A stretch of 64,000 nt of DNA from assembly GCF_042695135.1 (NCBI RefSeq), contig NZ_CP170547.1, positions 1,178,001-1,242,000 on the forward strand, in the 5' to 3' direction. Origin of the DNA: Epilithonimonas sp042695135 (lineage in GTDB: Bacteria > Bacteroidota > Bacteroidia > Flavobacteriales > Weeksellaceae). Shown in pieces: positions 16,927 through 26,418 of the stretch (position 1 is its first letter; every line of letters begins with the position of its first letter). Under the pieces are notes generated by a model, which saw nothing but the letters and a program-made list of their open reading frames with translations, made no database searches and had not been told where the DNA came from. A program made the translations under genes and the position numbers.

Positions 16927-18870
16927 TTATTGGTTTGCTCCTAATTCAAATGCCGGTTTTGCCTGCTCTTTAAAGTAAGAGATGAATGCATCTAATGTCA
17001 TTTCTCCCAAATCACCTTCGCCTCTTCTTCTTACAGAAATCGTACCGTTATTTTCTTCGTTCTCACCTACAATAAGCATAAATGGTAACTTTTTCATTTC
17101 GGCATCACGGATTTTTTTACCCGTTTTTTCGTTTCTGTCGTCTATCAATCCGCAAATATCGTGAATTTCCAATGATTCTGAAACTTTTTTTGCATAATCT
17201 GAATATTTTTCACTGATCGGCAAAATAGTGAACTGTTCCGGACTCAGCCAAAGTGGGAAATCACCCGCTGTATTTTCAATTAATATCGCAATGAAACGTT
17301 CCATAGAACCAAATGGCGCTCTGTGGATCATCACTGGTCTGTGCTTCTCGTTGTCACTTCCGTTGTACCAAAGGTCAAATCTTTCCGGTAAATTATAATC
17401 TACCTGGATTGTTCCCAGCTGCCAGCTTCTTCCCAAAGCATCTTTCACCATAAAGTCAAGCTTCGGACCATAGAAAGCGGCTTCGCCATATTCAGTTACG
17501 GTTTTCAGACCTTTTGCTTTTGCAGCAGTTACGATGGCGTTTTCTGCTTTTTCCCAGTTCTCATCGGAACCAATATATTTTTCTCTGTTTTCGGGATCTC
17601 TCAATGAAATTTGAGCTGTGAAATCAGCAAATCCAAGTGAACCAAAAACGTAAAGTACAAGGTCAATTACCTTTTCAAATTCCTGTAATAACTGGTCTGG
17701 CGTACAGAAAAGGTGCGCATCATCCTGAGTGAATCCACGAACTCTTGTCAAGCCGTGCAATTCTCCGGATTGCTCATATCTGTAAACCGTTCCGAATTCC
17801 GCATAACGTTTTGGTAAATCTTTGTAAGACCATTGCTGGGCTTTGTAGATCTCGCAGTGGTGAGGGCAGTTCATTGGTTTTAATAAAAATTCTTCACCTT
17901 CATTTGGTGTTTTAATTGGCTGAAAGCTGTCAGCACCATATTTGTCCCAATGCCCGGAAGTCACATATAATTCCTTTGATCCGATGTGTGGAGAAATCAC
18001 GAATTCATAGCCTTGTTTTTTCTGAGCTTTGGAAAGGAATTCTTCTAATTTTTTTCTAAGCGCAGCGCCTTTTGGCAACCAAAGTGGAAGTCCGGCACCA
18101 ACTTTTTCTGAGAATGCAAAAATCCCAAGTTCTTTCCCTAATTTTCTGTGATCTCTTCTTTTCGCTTCTTCCAGTCTTTCAAGATATTCAGTTAATTCTT
18201 TTTGTTTAGGGAAGGAGATTCCGTAAACTCTGGTCAGCTGTGGATTTTTCTCATCGCCTCTCCAGTAAGCTCCGGCTGCATTTAATATTTTTACAGCTTT
18301 TACGATTCCTGTGGAAGGGATATGTCCGCCTCTACAAAGGTCTGTGAAGTTGTCGTGTGTTACAAAAGTAATTTCGCCATCAGGCAGATTTTCAATCAAT
18401 TCAGTTTTGAAAGGATTGTCTGCATATTCTTTTAATGCGTCAGCTTTGGAAACTTCACGAAGATTGAAGGTCGAATTTTTCTTAGCATTTTCTAAGATTT
18501 TCTTTTCCAGTTTTTCGAAGTCTTTTTCAGACAAAGGTTCTTCTCCGAAATCTACATCATAGTAGAATCCGTTAGCGATTGCAGGTCCAATTGTTAGCTT
18601 AGCTTCCGGATAAAATTCCATAATAGCCTGAGCAAGCAAGTGGGCAGAAGAATGCCAGAATGCTTTTTTTCCCATATCGTCATTCCACGTCAGTAGTTGC
18701 AAGGTAGAATCCTCCGTTATCGTGGTGTCTACTTCTGTCTGTTTTCCGTTTACGACGGCAGAAATGGTGTTTCTTGCCAAACCGTCACTGATACTTTGTG
18801 CAACTTGTAGTGGAGTAACTGCTCCTTCATATTCTCTGATGCTGCCATCAGGAAGAGTAATTTTTAGCAT
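16927..18870 (-). CDS. thrS: Threonyl-tRNA synthetase
   Basis: 647 residues, normal length. Domain order: TGS (about 1-62), second additional domain with the HxxxH editing motif (WHSSAHLLAQAI), class II catalytic core with the zinc-binding Cys and His (LKPMNCPHHCEIYK) and motif 2 (YRYEQSGELHGLTRVRGFTQDDAH), motif 3 (HRAPFGSMERFIAILIE), then the anticodon-binding domain. Upstream of infC in the usual order. It carries its own promoter in the short gap after the preceding gene. Confidence 0.98.
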   Translation of the reverse strand: MLKITLPDGSIREYEGAVTPLQVAQSISDGLARNTISAVVNGKQTEVDTTITEDSTLQLLTWNDDMGKKAFWHSSAHLLAQAIMEFYPEAKLTIGPAIANGFYYDVDFGEEPLSEKDFEKLEKKILENAKKNSTFNLREVSKADALKEYADNPFKTELIENLPDGEITFVTHDNFTDLCRGGHIPSTGIVKAVKILNAAGAYWRGDEKNPQLTRVYGISFPKQKELTEYLERLEEAKRRDHRKLGKELGIFAFSEKVGAGLPLWLPKGAALRKKLEEFLSKAQKKQGYEFVISPHIGSKELYVTSGHWDKYGADSFQPIKTPNEGEEFLLKPMNCPHHCEIYKAQQWSYKDLPKRYAEFGTVYRYEQSGELHGLTRVRGFTQDDAHLFCTPDQLLQEFEKVIDLVLYVFGSLGFADFTAQISLRDPENREKYIGSDENWEKAENAIVTAAKAKGLKTVTEYGEAAFYGPKLDFMVKDALGRSWQLGTIQVDYNLPERFDLWYNGSDNEKHRPVMIHRAPFGSMERFIAILIENTAGDFPLWLSPEQFTILPISEKYSDYAKKVSESLEIHDICGLIDDRNEKTGKKIRDAEMKKLPFMLIVGENEENNGTISVRRRGEGDLGEMTLDAFISYFKEQAKPAFELGANQ

Positions 18871-18892
18871 TATGACTGAAATTTTTAGGATG

Positions 18893-18900
18893 CAAAAATA
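18893..18900 (-). promoter_or_regulatory. Putative -7 box of thrS-infC
   Basis: Minus strand reads TATTTTTG (TAnnTTTG) 23 bases before the thrS start. Confidence 0.5.
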
Positions 18901-18926
18901 GTGATTTTTTAGAGAAAAAACCGGAT

Positions 18927-20462
18927 TTATTTTAGCTTAACTTTCTCTTTTATAATCTCGATGACGTCCACATTTCTGACTTTCGATTTTACCCAGCCGT
19001 GGATGTCGATATAGACGAGCGTTCTTTTGTCGTATCGGTTTTTCTCCGATTCTTGCAGATGTTTTTCGAATTCCTTAAAAGTCGAAAGTTGTGCATTAGA
19101 ATTTTGGTCATTGATTTTCTTAAAGAAATCGACGATTTTAAAATGTAATTCGCCAGGATTTTTCATCTTCTTCACAAACTTAATCGTGCTCTTCACAAAG
19201 TCATCGTAATCATCATCAAAGCCTGCTTCAAATTTCGCCATCAAAATCAAAATCCGCGTGTGGAAAAGCAAATCCTCCTGAATATTTCCTTTTGAATTAA
19301 TAATATTCAAACCATATTTGATGGTGTTTGTATATTGTTTACTGCCAAAATACATCGATGCAATTTTCAAATAAAGAATGAGAAAATGATGTTCATCTAT
19401 CTTGTCGCGGTGTTTTTCCATTTTTAATTCCAGTTCAGGAATCATCTTTGTGCCACCGAAAAAATCGCCTTTGATGAAATAAAGATTCATTTTGGTATTA
19501 TAATAATTAAGGAAAATCAACGATTGCGAATTCTCATTATGAATAAAAGTATCCGATTTTACAACGCGACTGAACTTCTCAAAACTTTCTTCAATCCTTT
19601 TAATATTGCCGTACAGAAACAAAATTTTGAACAGATAAGTATTTCCTTTGATGTACCAAACCGGATGATTTTTTATCATTTCTGGGTTATTGTGGAACAA
19701 TTCTACCCATTGATAAGCATATTTTAAAGTGTATTTATAATCCTGTAAAAGCTGATTTTTCCAAACGTGCGCTTTGAAATACCAAAGTTTCTCCGTGAAA
19801 TTAAGTTTATTAAGGTCAATCTTTTTGACTTTCTTATCAAACAAATCAAGGATTTTATCTCGGTCTTCATCATTTTTGATGTAACCATGTGTCAGCATTT
19901 CGCTGTATAATTTCAAAGACAAATTGGAAAGTTGAGTGGCGTAACTATTTTGTTTATTGATTTCAGTCGATTGCAAAATCAATTCATCTGCACGTCCATC
20001 AATACTTCTTGTAATGAATTGAGATTCAATTACTTTTTCGAGTTCAATGATTTCGGAAGCAATGCTTTTTTCGTCTAAATCTAATGCAGATTGTTTCGCT
20101 TTGTCGAGGATTTTTAAAGCTTGTTTGTACAAACCTTTTTGATAAAGAATCGTTGCAAAATCAAGTTGTTCCCGCAATTGGATTCTGCTGTTTTGATGAC
20201 TTGGATTCAGTCTCAGACTTACCAGGATTTGTTTATAAAGATGCGCTTTGAGATTTGAAAGTTGCTGTTTCGACGATATTTTTTTATCAATAATAATCTC
20301 CTCGTTATACTCTTTCATTTTGTCCAATTCAGAAAAAAGTAAAAGAAATTTGGCATCGACATTAATTCCAAGTCGGTTCACGTACAACTTAAATTGACGC
20401 TTTTCCGACGTCGAAAGTGACTTAATTAAAACAAATAAAAAATCTTTCTGTAATTCTGACAT
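18927..20462 (-). CDS. Conserved helical-repeat protein of unknown function
   Basis: 511 residues with no catalytic motif I recognise. It has no signal peptide or membrane segment, so it is probably cytoplasmic. It is almost entirely alpha-helical, rich in Lys, Leu, Ile and Asn, with TPR-like stretches (YQKGLYKQALKILDKAKQSALDLDEKSIASEI; later KIASMYFGSKQYTNTIKYGLNII). The N-terminus (KDFLFVLIKSLSTSEKRQFKLYV) is distinct. It ends 57 bases before thrS and runs in the same direction, but thrS has its own -7 box in the gap. A scaffold or regulatory role would be a guess. Confidence 0.7.
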   Translation of the reverse strand: MSELQKDFLFVLIKSLSTSEKRQFKLYVNRLGINVDAKFLLLFSELDKMKEYNEEIIIDKKISSKQQLSNLKAHLYKQILVSLRLNPSHQNSRIQLREQLDFATILYQKGLYKQALKILDKAKQSALDLDEKSIASEIIELEKVIESQFITRSIDGRADELILQSTEINKQNSYATQLSNLSLKLYSEMLTHGYIKNDEDRDKILDLFDKKVKKIDLNKLNFTEKLWYFKAHVWKNQLLQDYKYTLKYAYQWVELFHNNPEMIKNHPVWYIKGNTYLFKILFLYGNIKRIEESFEKFSRVVKSDTFIHNENSQSLIFLNYYNTKMNLYFIKGDFFGGTKMIPELELKMEKHRDKIDEHHFLILYLKIASMYFGSKQYTNTIKYGLNIINSKGNIQEDLLFHTRILILMAKFEAGFDDDYDDFVKSTIKFVKKMKNPGELHFKIVDFFKKINDQNSNAQLSTFKEFEKHLQESEKNRYDKRTLVYIDIHGWVKSKVRNVDVIEIIKEKVKLK

Positions 20463-20574
20463 TGTAAATTTAAAATATATAAATAACTGATAATTAATTT
20501 ATTATCGATTATTTTAAAGGAGTCGAATATTGTATTTTTTGGAAAGTATCAATCAGATATAATAAATCAAATTC

Positions 20575-20582
20575 TACTTTTG
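20575..20582 (+). promoter_or_regulatory. Putative -7 box of leuACDB
   Basis: TACTTTTG (TAnnTTTG), 30 bases before the leuA ATG. No clear -33 element, and no T-box or leader peptide was recognised in the 149-base divergent gap. Confidence 0.5.
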
Positions 20583-20611
20583 AATATCAAAATTAGGTAA
20601 AAAACTTTATT

Positions 20612-21775
20612 ATGAATCCGGAAAAAATTGAAATTTTTGATACGACGTTGAGAGATGGTGAGCAGGTTCCCGGATGTAAACTCAATACTGAACAAAAAAT
20701 AATTATAGCCGAGAAACTCGATTTTCTTGGCGTTGATATTATAGAAGCTGGCTTTCCAATTTCCAGTCCAGGCGATTTCCAGTCTGTACAGGAAATTTCA
20801 AAAATCGTAAAATATGCGAAAGTTTGTGGACTGACGAGAGCCAACAAAAAAGATATTGAAGTCGCTGCAGAAGCTTTGAAATATGCAAAAAGACCAAGAA
20901 TCCACACAGGAATTGGGACATCTGATTCACATATCAGATTCAAATTCAATTCGACAAGAGAGCAGGTTTTGGAACGAGCAATTGAAGCGGTGAAATATGC
21001 TAAAAATTTTGTTGATGATGTCGAGTTCTATGCAGAAGATGCAGGCAGAACTGATAATGATTTCCTTGCTAAAGTCTGTGAAGAAGTCATCAAAGCCGGC
21101 GCAACGGTTCTTAATATTCCTGATACCACTGGTTATTGTCTGCCGGAAGAATACGGACGAAAAATAAAATACCTAAGAGAAAACGTAAAAGATATCGACA
21201 AAGCGATTCTTTCTTGCCACTGTCACAACGATCTTGGAATGGCAACCGCAAATTCAATTTCAGGAATTATCAACGGTGCGAGACAAATCGAATGTACCAT
21301 CAACGGACTTGGCGAACGTGCCGGAAATACAGCTTTGGAAGAGGTTGTGATGATTATCAAGCAACATCCAAATCTTAATTTTCATACTGATATTAATTCT
21401 AAAATGCTGAACGAAATGAGTTATCTGGTTTCAGAAATGATGGGAATGCCGGTTCAGCCAAACAAGGCAATCGTTGGTGCAAACGCCTTTGCGCACAGCT
21501 CCGGAATTCATCAGGATGGCGTCATCAAAAACAGGGAAACTTACGAAATCATCGACCCGAGAGAAGTCGGAATCGATGAATCTTCTATTGTTTTGACGGC
21601 GAGAAGCGGACGTTCTGCTTTGGCTTATCGATTCAAGAATATAGGTTTTGATGTGACAAAAGTGGAACTGGACTTTTTGTATCAGGAGTTTTTGAAAATT
21701 GCCGATACCAAAAAAGAAGTTAATAATGATGATTTAAGCTTTATGATGAAATCATTTAATCAAAAAATTGGATAG
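20612..21775 (+). CDS. leuA: 2-isopropylmalate synthase, short form
   Basis: First committed step of leucine synthesis: acetyl-CoA plus 2-oxoisovalerate gives 2-isopropylmalate. DRE-TIM fold opening DTTLRDGEQVPG (10-21), metal-binding HCH at 203-205 (CHCHNDLGMATAN), GLGERAGN at 232-239, and the flexible subdomain with GIHQDGVIKN. At 387 residues it lacks the C-terminal leucine-binding regulatory domain found in enzymes of 500 residues or more. Leucine feedback by that domain is therefore not possible. A homocitrate or citramalate synthase is unlikely because leuC, leuD and leuB follow at once (3-base gap to leuC). Confidence 0.92.
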   Translation: MNPEKIEIFDTTLRDGEQVPGCKLNTEQKIIIAEKLDFLGVDIIEAGFPISSPGDFQSVQEISKIVKYAKVCGLTRANKKDIEVAAEALKYAKRPRIHTGIGTSDSHIRFKFNSTREQVLERAIEAVKYAKNFVDDVEFYAEDAGRTDNDFLAKVCEEVIKAGATVLNIPDTTGYCLPEEYGRKIKYLRENVKDIDKAILSCHCHNDLGMATANSISGIINGARQIECTINGLGERAGNTALEEVVMIIKQHPNLNFHTDINSKMLNEMSYLVSEMMGMPVQPNKAIVGANAFAHSSGIHQDGVIKNRETYEIIDPREVGIDESSIVLTARSGRSALAYRFKNIGFDVTKVELDFLYQEFLKIADTKKEVNNDDLSFMMKSFNQKIG

Positions 21776-21778
21776 AAA

Positions 21779-23164
21779 ATGAGCCAAAGCAAAACACTAT
21801 TTGATAAAGTTTGGGACGCACACGTTGTAGAAACCGTTCCAAATGGGCCTCAAGTGATTTACATAGATAAACATTTGATTCACGAAGTGACGAGTCCGCA
21901 AGCGTTTGCGGAATTGGAAGCGAGAGGTTTGGAAGTTTTTCGTCCAAATCAGATTGTGGCGACTGCCGACCACAACGTTCCTACTTTGGGACAGGAATTG
22001 CCCATCAGAGATGAATTATCGAGAACGCAAGTTCAGCAACTGACAGAAAATTGCGACAAAAATAACATCGAGTTGTACGGACTTGGTCATCAATATCAAG
22101 GCATTGTTCACATCATTGCGCCCGAGTTGGGAATCACACAACCGGGAATGAGCATTGTTTGTGGAGACAGTCATACTTCCACGCACGGCGCTTTTGGAGC
22201 AATCGCTTTCGGAATTGGAACAAGTCAGGTGGCTCAGGTTTTTGCGAGTCAGTGTTTATTGATGAACAAACCAAAATCGATGCGGGTTTCTGTCAACGGA
22301 AAACTGAATAAAGATGTTCAGCCGAAAGATGTGATTCTTTATATTATTTCGAAAGTCGGAACCGATTCCGGAACCGGATATTTCTGTGAATATGCAGGAA
22401 CCGTCTTCGAAGAAATGTCTATGGAAGGCCGAATGACTGTCTGCAATATGAGCATCGAAATGGGAGCGAGAGGCGGAATGATTGCGCCGGACGAAACCAC
22501 TTTCGACTATGTGAAAGATAAAACCTTCGCACCAAAAGGAGAAGAATGGACTGAAAAAGTAGACTATTGGAAAACCTTAAAGTCCGATTCTGACGCCGTT
22601 TTTGATAAAGAATTTGAATTCTCGGCAGAAGATATCCAACCAATGATAACTTACGGAACCAATCCCGGAATGGGAATTTCTATCGATTCCAAAATCCCGA
22701 CAGCTCAAAACGAATCCGAAGAAAAAGCTTTGAAATATATGGGACTGAATGCCGGACAATCCACGTCAGACATCAAAGTGAATTACGTTTTCATCGGAAG
22801 TTGCACTAATGCTAGAATTGAGGATTTCCGTTCTGCTGCAGATTATGTGAAAGGAAAGCAAAAAGCTGAAAATATTATCGCTTGGCTTGTTCCTGGTTCA
22901 CAAAAAGTAGCGAAACAAATTTATGATGAAGGATTGGATAAGGTTTTCAATGATGCAGGTTTCCAAATCCGTCAACCAGGATGTTCAGCTTGTCTGGCAA
23001 TGAATGACGACAAAATCCCAGAAGGCGAATATTGTGTTTCCACTTCCAACAGAAACTTCGAAGGCCGACAAGGTCAAGGTGCAAGAACACTTTTAGCAAG
23101 TCCATTAACCGCTGCGAAAGTTGCTGTGGAAGGCAGAATTTCTGCTTTTGAAAATTTGAATTAA
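21779..23164 (+). CDS. leuC: 3-isopropylmalate dehydratase large subunit
   Basis: Isomerises 2- to 3-isopropylmalate with LeuD, using a [4Fe-4S] cluster. 461 residues, normal length. Aconitase-family motifs: ATADHNVPT, CGDSHTSTHGAFGA, and the cluster cysteines in FIGSCTNARIEDFR and in GCSACLAMN (CxxC). It follows leuA by 3 bases, clearly the same operon. Confidence 0.97.
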   Translation: MSQSKTLFDKVWDAHVVETVPNGPQVIYIDKHLIHEVTSPQAFAELEARGLEVFRPNQIVATADHNVPTLGQELPIRDELSRTQVQQLTENCDKNNIELYGLGHQYQGIVHIIAPELGITQPGMSIVCGDSHTSTHGAFGAIAFGIGTSQVAQVFASQCLLMNKPKSMRVSVNGKLNKDVQPKDVILYIISKVGTDSGTGYFCEYAGTVFEEMSMEGRMTVCNMSIEMGARGGMIAPDETTFDYVKDKTFAPKGEEWTEKVDYWKTLKSDSDAVFDKEFEFSAEDIQPMITYGTNPGMGISIDSKIPTAQNESEEKALKYMGLNAGQSTSDIKVNYVFIGSCTNARIEDFRSAADYVKGKQKAENIIAWLVPGSQKVAKQIYDEGLDKVFNDAGFQIRQPGCSACLAMNDDKIPEGEYCVSTSNRNFEGRQGQGARTLLASPLTAAKVAVEGRISAFENLN

Positions 23165-23199
23165 TTATAATCTGGAATTTTAAACATCGAATTAGAAGT

Positions 23200-23805
23200 A
23201 TGCAAAAATTAGTTTTAATAAAATCTCAGGCCGTTCCGTTACCGAGCGAAAATATAGATACAGACCAGATTATTCCGGCGCGTTTCCTTAAAAGTATCAG
23301 TAAGGAAGGTTTCGGTGAAAATCTTTTCAAAGATTGGCGGTATAATGTTCATACGAATGAACCAAATCCAGATTTCGTTTTAAATAATCCGAAATATTCA
23401 GGCGAAATTCTGGTTGCAGGAAATAACTTTGGATGCGGAAGCAGCAGAGAACATGCAGCCTGGTCGCTGACAGACTATGGTTTTAAAGTGGTTGTATCGA
23501 GTTATTTTGCTGATATTTTCAAAGGCAATGCACTTAACAACGGACTTCTTCCAGTGAAAGTTTCGGAAGTTTATCTGAAAGATTTAATGGAAACCATCAC
23601 GGAAAATCCTTCAATTCAAATTATAGTGAACGTAGAAAAACAAACTATTTCTTTCAATGAGAAAACAGAAAGTTTTGAATTGGATTCTTACAAAAAAATA
23701 TGCCTGATGAACGGCTACGACGATATTGATTTTTTAACGAGCAAAAAAGAAGCGATTCAGAAATTTGAACTAAAAACACAGAAAGTGTATGAGCAAGAAT
23801 TATAA
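23200..23805 (+). CDS. leuD: 3-isopropylmalate dehydratase small subunit
   Basis: Swivel-domain partner of LeuC. 201 residues with NIDTDQIIPARFL near the N-terminus and the substrate-binding NFGCGSSREHAAWSL. Normal length. The gene overlaps leuB by 17 bases, which suggests translational coupling. Confidence 0.97.
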   Translation: MQKLVLIKSQAVPLPSENIDTDQIIPARFLKSISKEGFGENLFKDWRYNVHTNEPNPDFVLNNPKYSGEILVAGNNFGCGSSREHAAWSLTDYGFKVVVSSYFADIFKGNALNNGLLPVKVSEVYLKDLMETITENPSIQIIVNVEKQTISFNEKTESFELDSYKKICLMNGYDDIDFLTSKKEAIQKFELKTQKVYEQEL

Positions 23806-24910
23806 AATAGCAGTTTTGCCAGGCGATGGCATCGGTCCGGAAGTGACCAACGAAAGTGTAAAGATTTTGAAGGTCATCGGTGAAGCTTTTCAATACAATT
23901 TCCAATTCGATTATGGCGTGATGGGAGCAGAAGCGATTTATCAAACTGGAAATCCTTTGCCAGATGAGACTTTGGAATTATGCAAAAACTCCGACGCTGT
24001 TTTGTTCGGTGCAATCGGTGACCCTACTTTTGATAATAATCCTGATGCGAAAGTACGCCCAGAGCAAGGTTTGCTTAAATTAAGAAAAGAATTGGGATTA
24101 TTTGCGAACATCAGACCAATCAAAACTTATGCTTCATTAATCAAAAAAAGTCCTTTGAAAAGAGAAATTGTCGAAGGAACGGATATTCAGATCTATCGTG
24201 AATTGATTAGCGGAATTTATTTTGGAGAAAAATTCACCGAAGAAAATGGCGATTACGCTTACGATGTCTGCAAATATTCAAAAGAAGAAATTACAGAAAT
24301 TGCTCATCTGGCTTTTCAAGACGCACAGAAAAGAAAGAAAAAACTGACCTTGATCGACAAAGCTAACGTTCTCGACACATCCAGACTTTGGAGAAAAATC
24401 GTGAAGGAAATTGCTTTGGAATATCCGGATGTCAAAGTGGATTTTATGTTTGTCGACAACGCCGCGATGCAAATGATTCTTAATCCAAAACAGTTTGATG
24501 TCATCCTAACAGAAAATATGTTCGGCGATATTATTTCTGATGAAGCCAGCGTGATTGGTGGTTCAATTGGACTGTTGCCTTCTGCATCAATTGGAAGTAA
24601 TAACGCACTTTTCGAACCAATCCACGGTTCTTATCCGCAAGCCAAAGGAAAAGGTATTGCCAATCCAATCGCTTCTATCCTGAGTGCAGCAATGATGCTT
24701 GACCATTTGGAATTGACCCAAGCGGCGAACAAACTGAGAGAAAGCGTGGAAAATGCCATCGAAAGCAGATATGTGACGATTGACCTGAATCCTGATATCA
24801 ATTACTCGACCAGTGAAGTAGGGGATTTTATTGCGGATTATATTCGTTTTTCGGAAAGGTCATATTACAACCACGAGAATGTTCAACTGGGAAAATCTAC
24901 GATTGTCTAA
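23789..24910 (+). CDS. leuB: 3-isopropylmalate dehydrogenase
   Basis: Oxidatively decarboxylates 3-isopropylmalate with NAD+ to give 2-oxoisocaproate. 373 residues. N-terminal LPGDGIGPEV, substrate-binding Arg region (LRKELGLFANIRP), Tyr/Lys catalytic pair (DIQIYRELISGIYFGE; LIDKANVLDTSRLW), metal aspartates in TENMFGDIISDEAS, and NAD-binding FEPIHGSYPQAKGKGIANP. Starts inside leuD. Last gene of the operon, with a strong terminator right after it. Confidence 0.97.
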   Translation: MSKNYKIAVLPGDGIGPEVTNESVKILKVIGEAFQYNFQFDYGVMGAEAIYQTGNPLPDETLELCKNSDAVLFGAIGDPTFDNNPDAKVRPEQGLLKLRKELGLFANIRPIKTYASLIKKSPLKREIVEGTDIQIYRELISGIYFGEKFTEENGDYAYDVCKYSKEEITEIAHLAFQDAQKRKKKLTLIDKANVLDTSRLWRKIVKEIALEYPDVKVDFMFVDNAAMQMILNPKQFDVILTENMFGDIISDEASVIGGSIGLLPSASIGSNNALFEPIHGSYPQAKGKGIANPIASILSAAMMLDHLELTQAANKLRESVENAIESRYVTIDLNPDINYSTSEVGDFIADYIRFSERSYYNHENVQLGKSTIV

Positions 24911-24913
24911 AAA

Positions 24914-24944
24914 AATGAGAGCCGAAATTAGTTCGGCTCTCATT
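24914..24944. terminator. Terminator after leuB
   Basis: Perfect 13-bp stem (AATGAGAGCCGAA with its complement) and a 5-base loop, 4 bases after leuB. It also faces the minus-strand gene ending at 24976. Confidence 0.9.
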
Positions 24945-24975
24945 CAGTAAAATATAAAATTAAAATTCATTCGTT

Positions 24976-25473
24976 TTAGTCTTTTTTGCCTTGCGAATCC
25001 ATCTCGTCTGACATTCCTTTTTCCGGTCTGTAGGCTGCACTTCTCTCGTCTGTGAAGTAAAGGTCATTTTTTGCTTTTGCAATGATTCTTGCTTTTTTAG
25101 ATTCAGAAATCGGATATTCGTGGTGTTTGTCGGCATATTTTCCAGCCAGATAATCTCTTGTTTTTTCTTCTACATCTATGGCGCCATTCTCATCAAGAAT
25201 AGTTTTTGCAGCGTTTGCGTCATCTTCTGTCTCTGCATATACGGTAATTGTATTGCTGTTGATGCTGGCATATTCATAGCGGTCTGTCTCTATTTCATTT
25301 CTGTCAAAAAGCCAGTCGAAGAAACCTCTGTTGTCTTTGGTTTCAACATTTTCTAAGGCTTCGATCTCTGAATTGGCGAGGGAATAATCGTATAATCCTG
25401 CGTCTTCCAGTTTTGTAATGACGTCTCTGCTTTCTTTTTCATTTGGGAAAATCCCGATAATCGTGTAAGACAT
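24976..25473 (-). CDS. Stress-type protein of unknown function, paralogue 1
   Basis: 165-residue acidic cytoplasmic protein. The N-terminal third (MSYTIIGIFPNEKESRDVITKLEDAGL) resembles the ferredoxin-like domain seen in general stress proteins of the 17M type: a beta strand, a helix that separates residues, then a strand. The C-terminal part (ISESKKARIIAKAKNDLYFTDERS) is shared with the neighbour at 25761. Both share FEYASI/YEYASI, NTITV and VEEK blocks throughout, so they are tandem duplicates. Function unknown; a stress role is inferred only from the domain likeness. Confidence 0.65.
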   Translation of the reverse strand: MSYTIIGIFPNEKESRDVITKLEDAGLYDYSLANSEIEALENVETKDNRGFFDWLFDRNEIETDRYEYASINSNTITVYAETEDDANAAKTILDENGAIDVEEKTRDYLAGKYADKHHEYPISESKKARIIAKAKNDLYFTDERSAAYRPEKGMSDEMDSQGKKD

Positions 25474-25586
25474 AATAATTTTTTTTGTGATTAAACTTAG
25501 TTGTCTTGCTAAAACAAAAATTGTGGCAGAAAGAGGGTAAGTATGAATTTTAACGTTATTTTAAGATTCTGAGCAGTTTAATGAAA

Positions 25587-25613
25587 AACCCTTTCAGTTT
25601 TTTTGAAAGGGTT
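25587..25613 (-). terminator. Terminator between the two stress-type paralogues
   Basis: Stem AACCCTTTCA / TGAAAGGGTT followed on the minus strand by T5. It would end the transcript of the gene at 25761-26264, after repeat copy B. Confidence 0.8.
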
Positions 25614-25650
25614 CTGAGTTATTTTTTTAAGAATTTAAGAACACAGAATT

Positions 25651-25757
25651 GCAGCAGCCCGGCCTGAACGGAACTCCTTTTTTGCATGTCCAAACTTCAA
25701 TTTATTGAAAAATGCCTGCAAAAAAAGAGTGGGAGTGGAGGACGGAATAGCTGCCCA
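25651..25757 (+). repeat. Dispersed inverted-repeat element, copy B
   Basis: Left arm GCAGCAGCCCGGCC...CTCCTTTTTTGC (25651-25685), right arm GCAAAAAAAGAGTGGGAG...AATAGCTGCCC (25718-25757), about 32 bases between them. Ends three bases before the stop of the minus-strand gene at 25761 and lies between that stop and its terminator, so it would be part of the 3' untranslated RNA. Confidence 0.85.
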
Positions 25758-25760
25758 AAA

Positions 25761-26264
25761 TTATTTGAACTTTGTAATCCCTAAACCATCTATTTCATCA
25801 GCGATCCTTTTTTCGTGGTGGTGATGTGGTTTTCTGTCGTTTGTAAAAAATAGATTATTTTTTGCCTTGGCAATGATTTTGGCGTTAATGCTATCAGAAA
25901 CCGAATATCTCTGAAGAGCGTCTGCGTGATTTTCAAACATATAGTCTCTGGCTTTCTCTTCAACATTGACCGCGCCATTGTTGTCCAGGATATCTCTCAC
26001 GATGTGTGCGTCTTGCTCTGTTTTCAGATGAACGGTGATCGTGTTGTGATCGATACTTGCGTATTCAAAACGGGCTCTGTCGAGATGATTATCATCAAAT
26101 AACCAATTCCAAAACCCATTTTTCTTCTCAATATCTACATTTTGCAAAATCTCCTGATGAGAATGAGACAGATTGTAGTCATTGTAACCTGCGTTTTCCA
26201 ATTTTAAAAGGACTTTATCGGCTTCCGTCTGAGTGGGAAAAAGCCCTACAACAATATAAGACAT
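25761..26264 (-). CDS. Stress-type protein of unknown function, paralogue 2
   Basis: 167 residues, clear homologue of the 24976 gene along its whole length (MSYIVVGLFPTQTEADKVLLKLENAGYNDYNLS; then FEYASIDHNTITV and INAKIIAKAKNNLFFTNDR). It adds a His-rich patch (PHHHHEKR) near the C-terminus that its paralogue lacks. Separated from the paralogue by repeat copy B and a terminator, so the two are probably transcribed separately. Function unknown. Confidence 0.65.
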   Translation of the reverse strand: MSYIVVGLFPTQTEADKVLLKLENAGYNDYNLSHSHQEILQNVDIEKKNGFWNWLFDDNHLDRARFEYASIDHNTITVHLKTEQDAHIVRDILDNNGAVNVEEKARDYMFENHADALQRYSVSDSINAKIIAKAKNNLFFTNDRKPHHHHEKRIADEIDGLGITKFK

Positions 26265-26365
26265 AACTGTTATATTTTGGTGAAACGAAATTTAAAGAAC
26301 ACTTTCAAATCAAATTTACCAGAACTTGATCTTCAATGTTAAATATACGTTAATTTTATTAAATA

Positions 26366-26399
26366 AATAAGCCTTTCAAAATAAATTGAAAGGCTTATT
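26366..26399 (-). terminator. Terminator after the DUF4230/small-ORF operon
   Basis: Perfect 14-bp stem AATAAGCCTTTCAA with its complement, 20 bases after the small-ORF stop. Confidence 0.85.
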
Positions 26400-26418
26400 G
26401 AATTTTTCGCAAAGAAAG

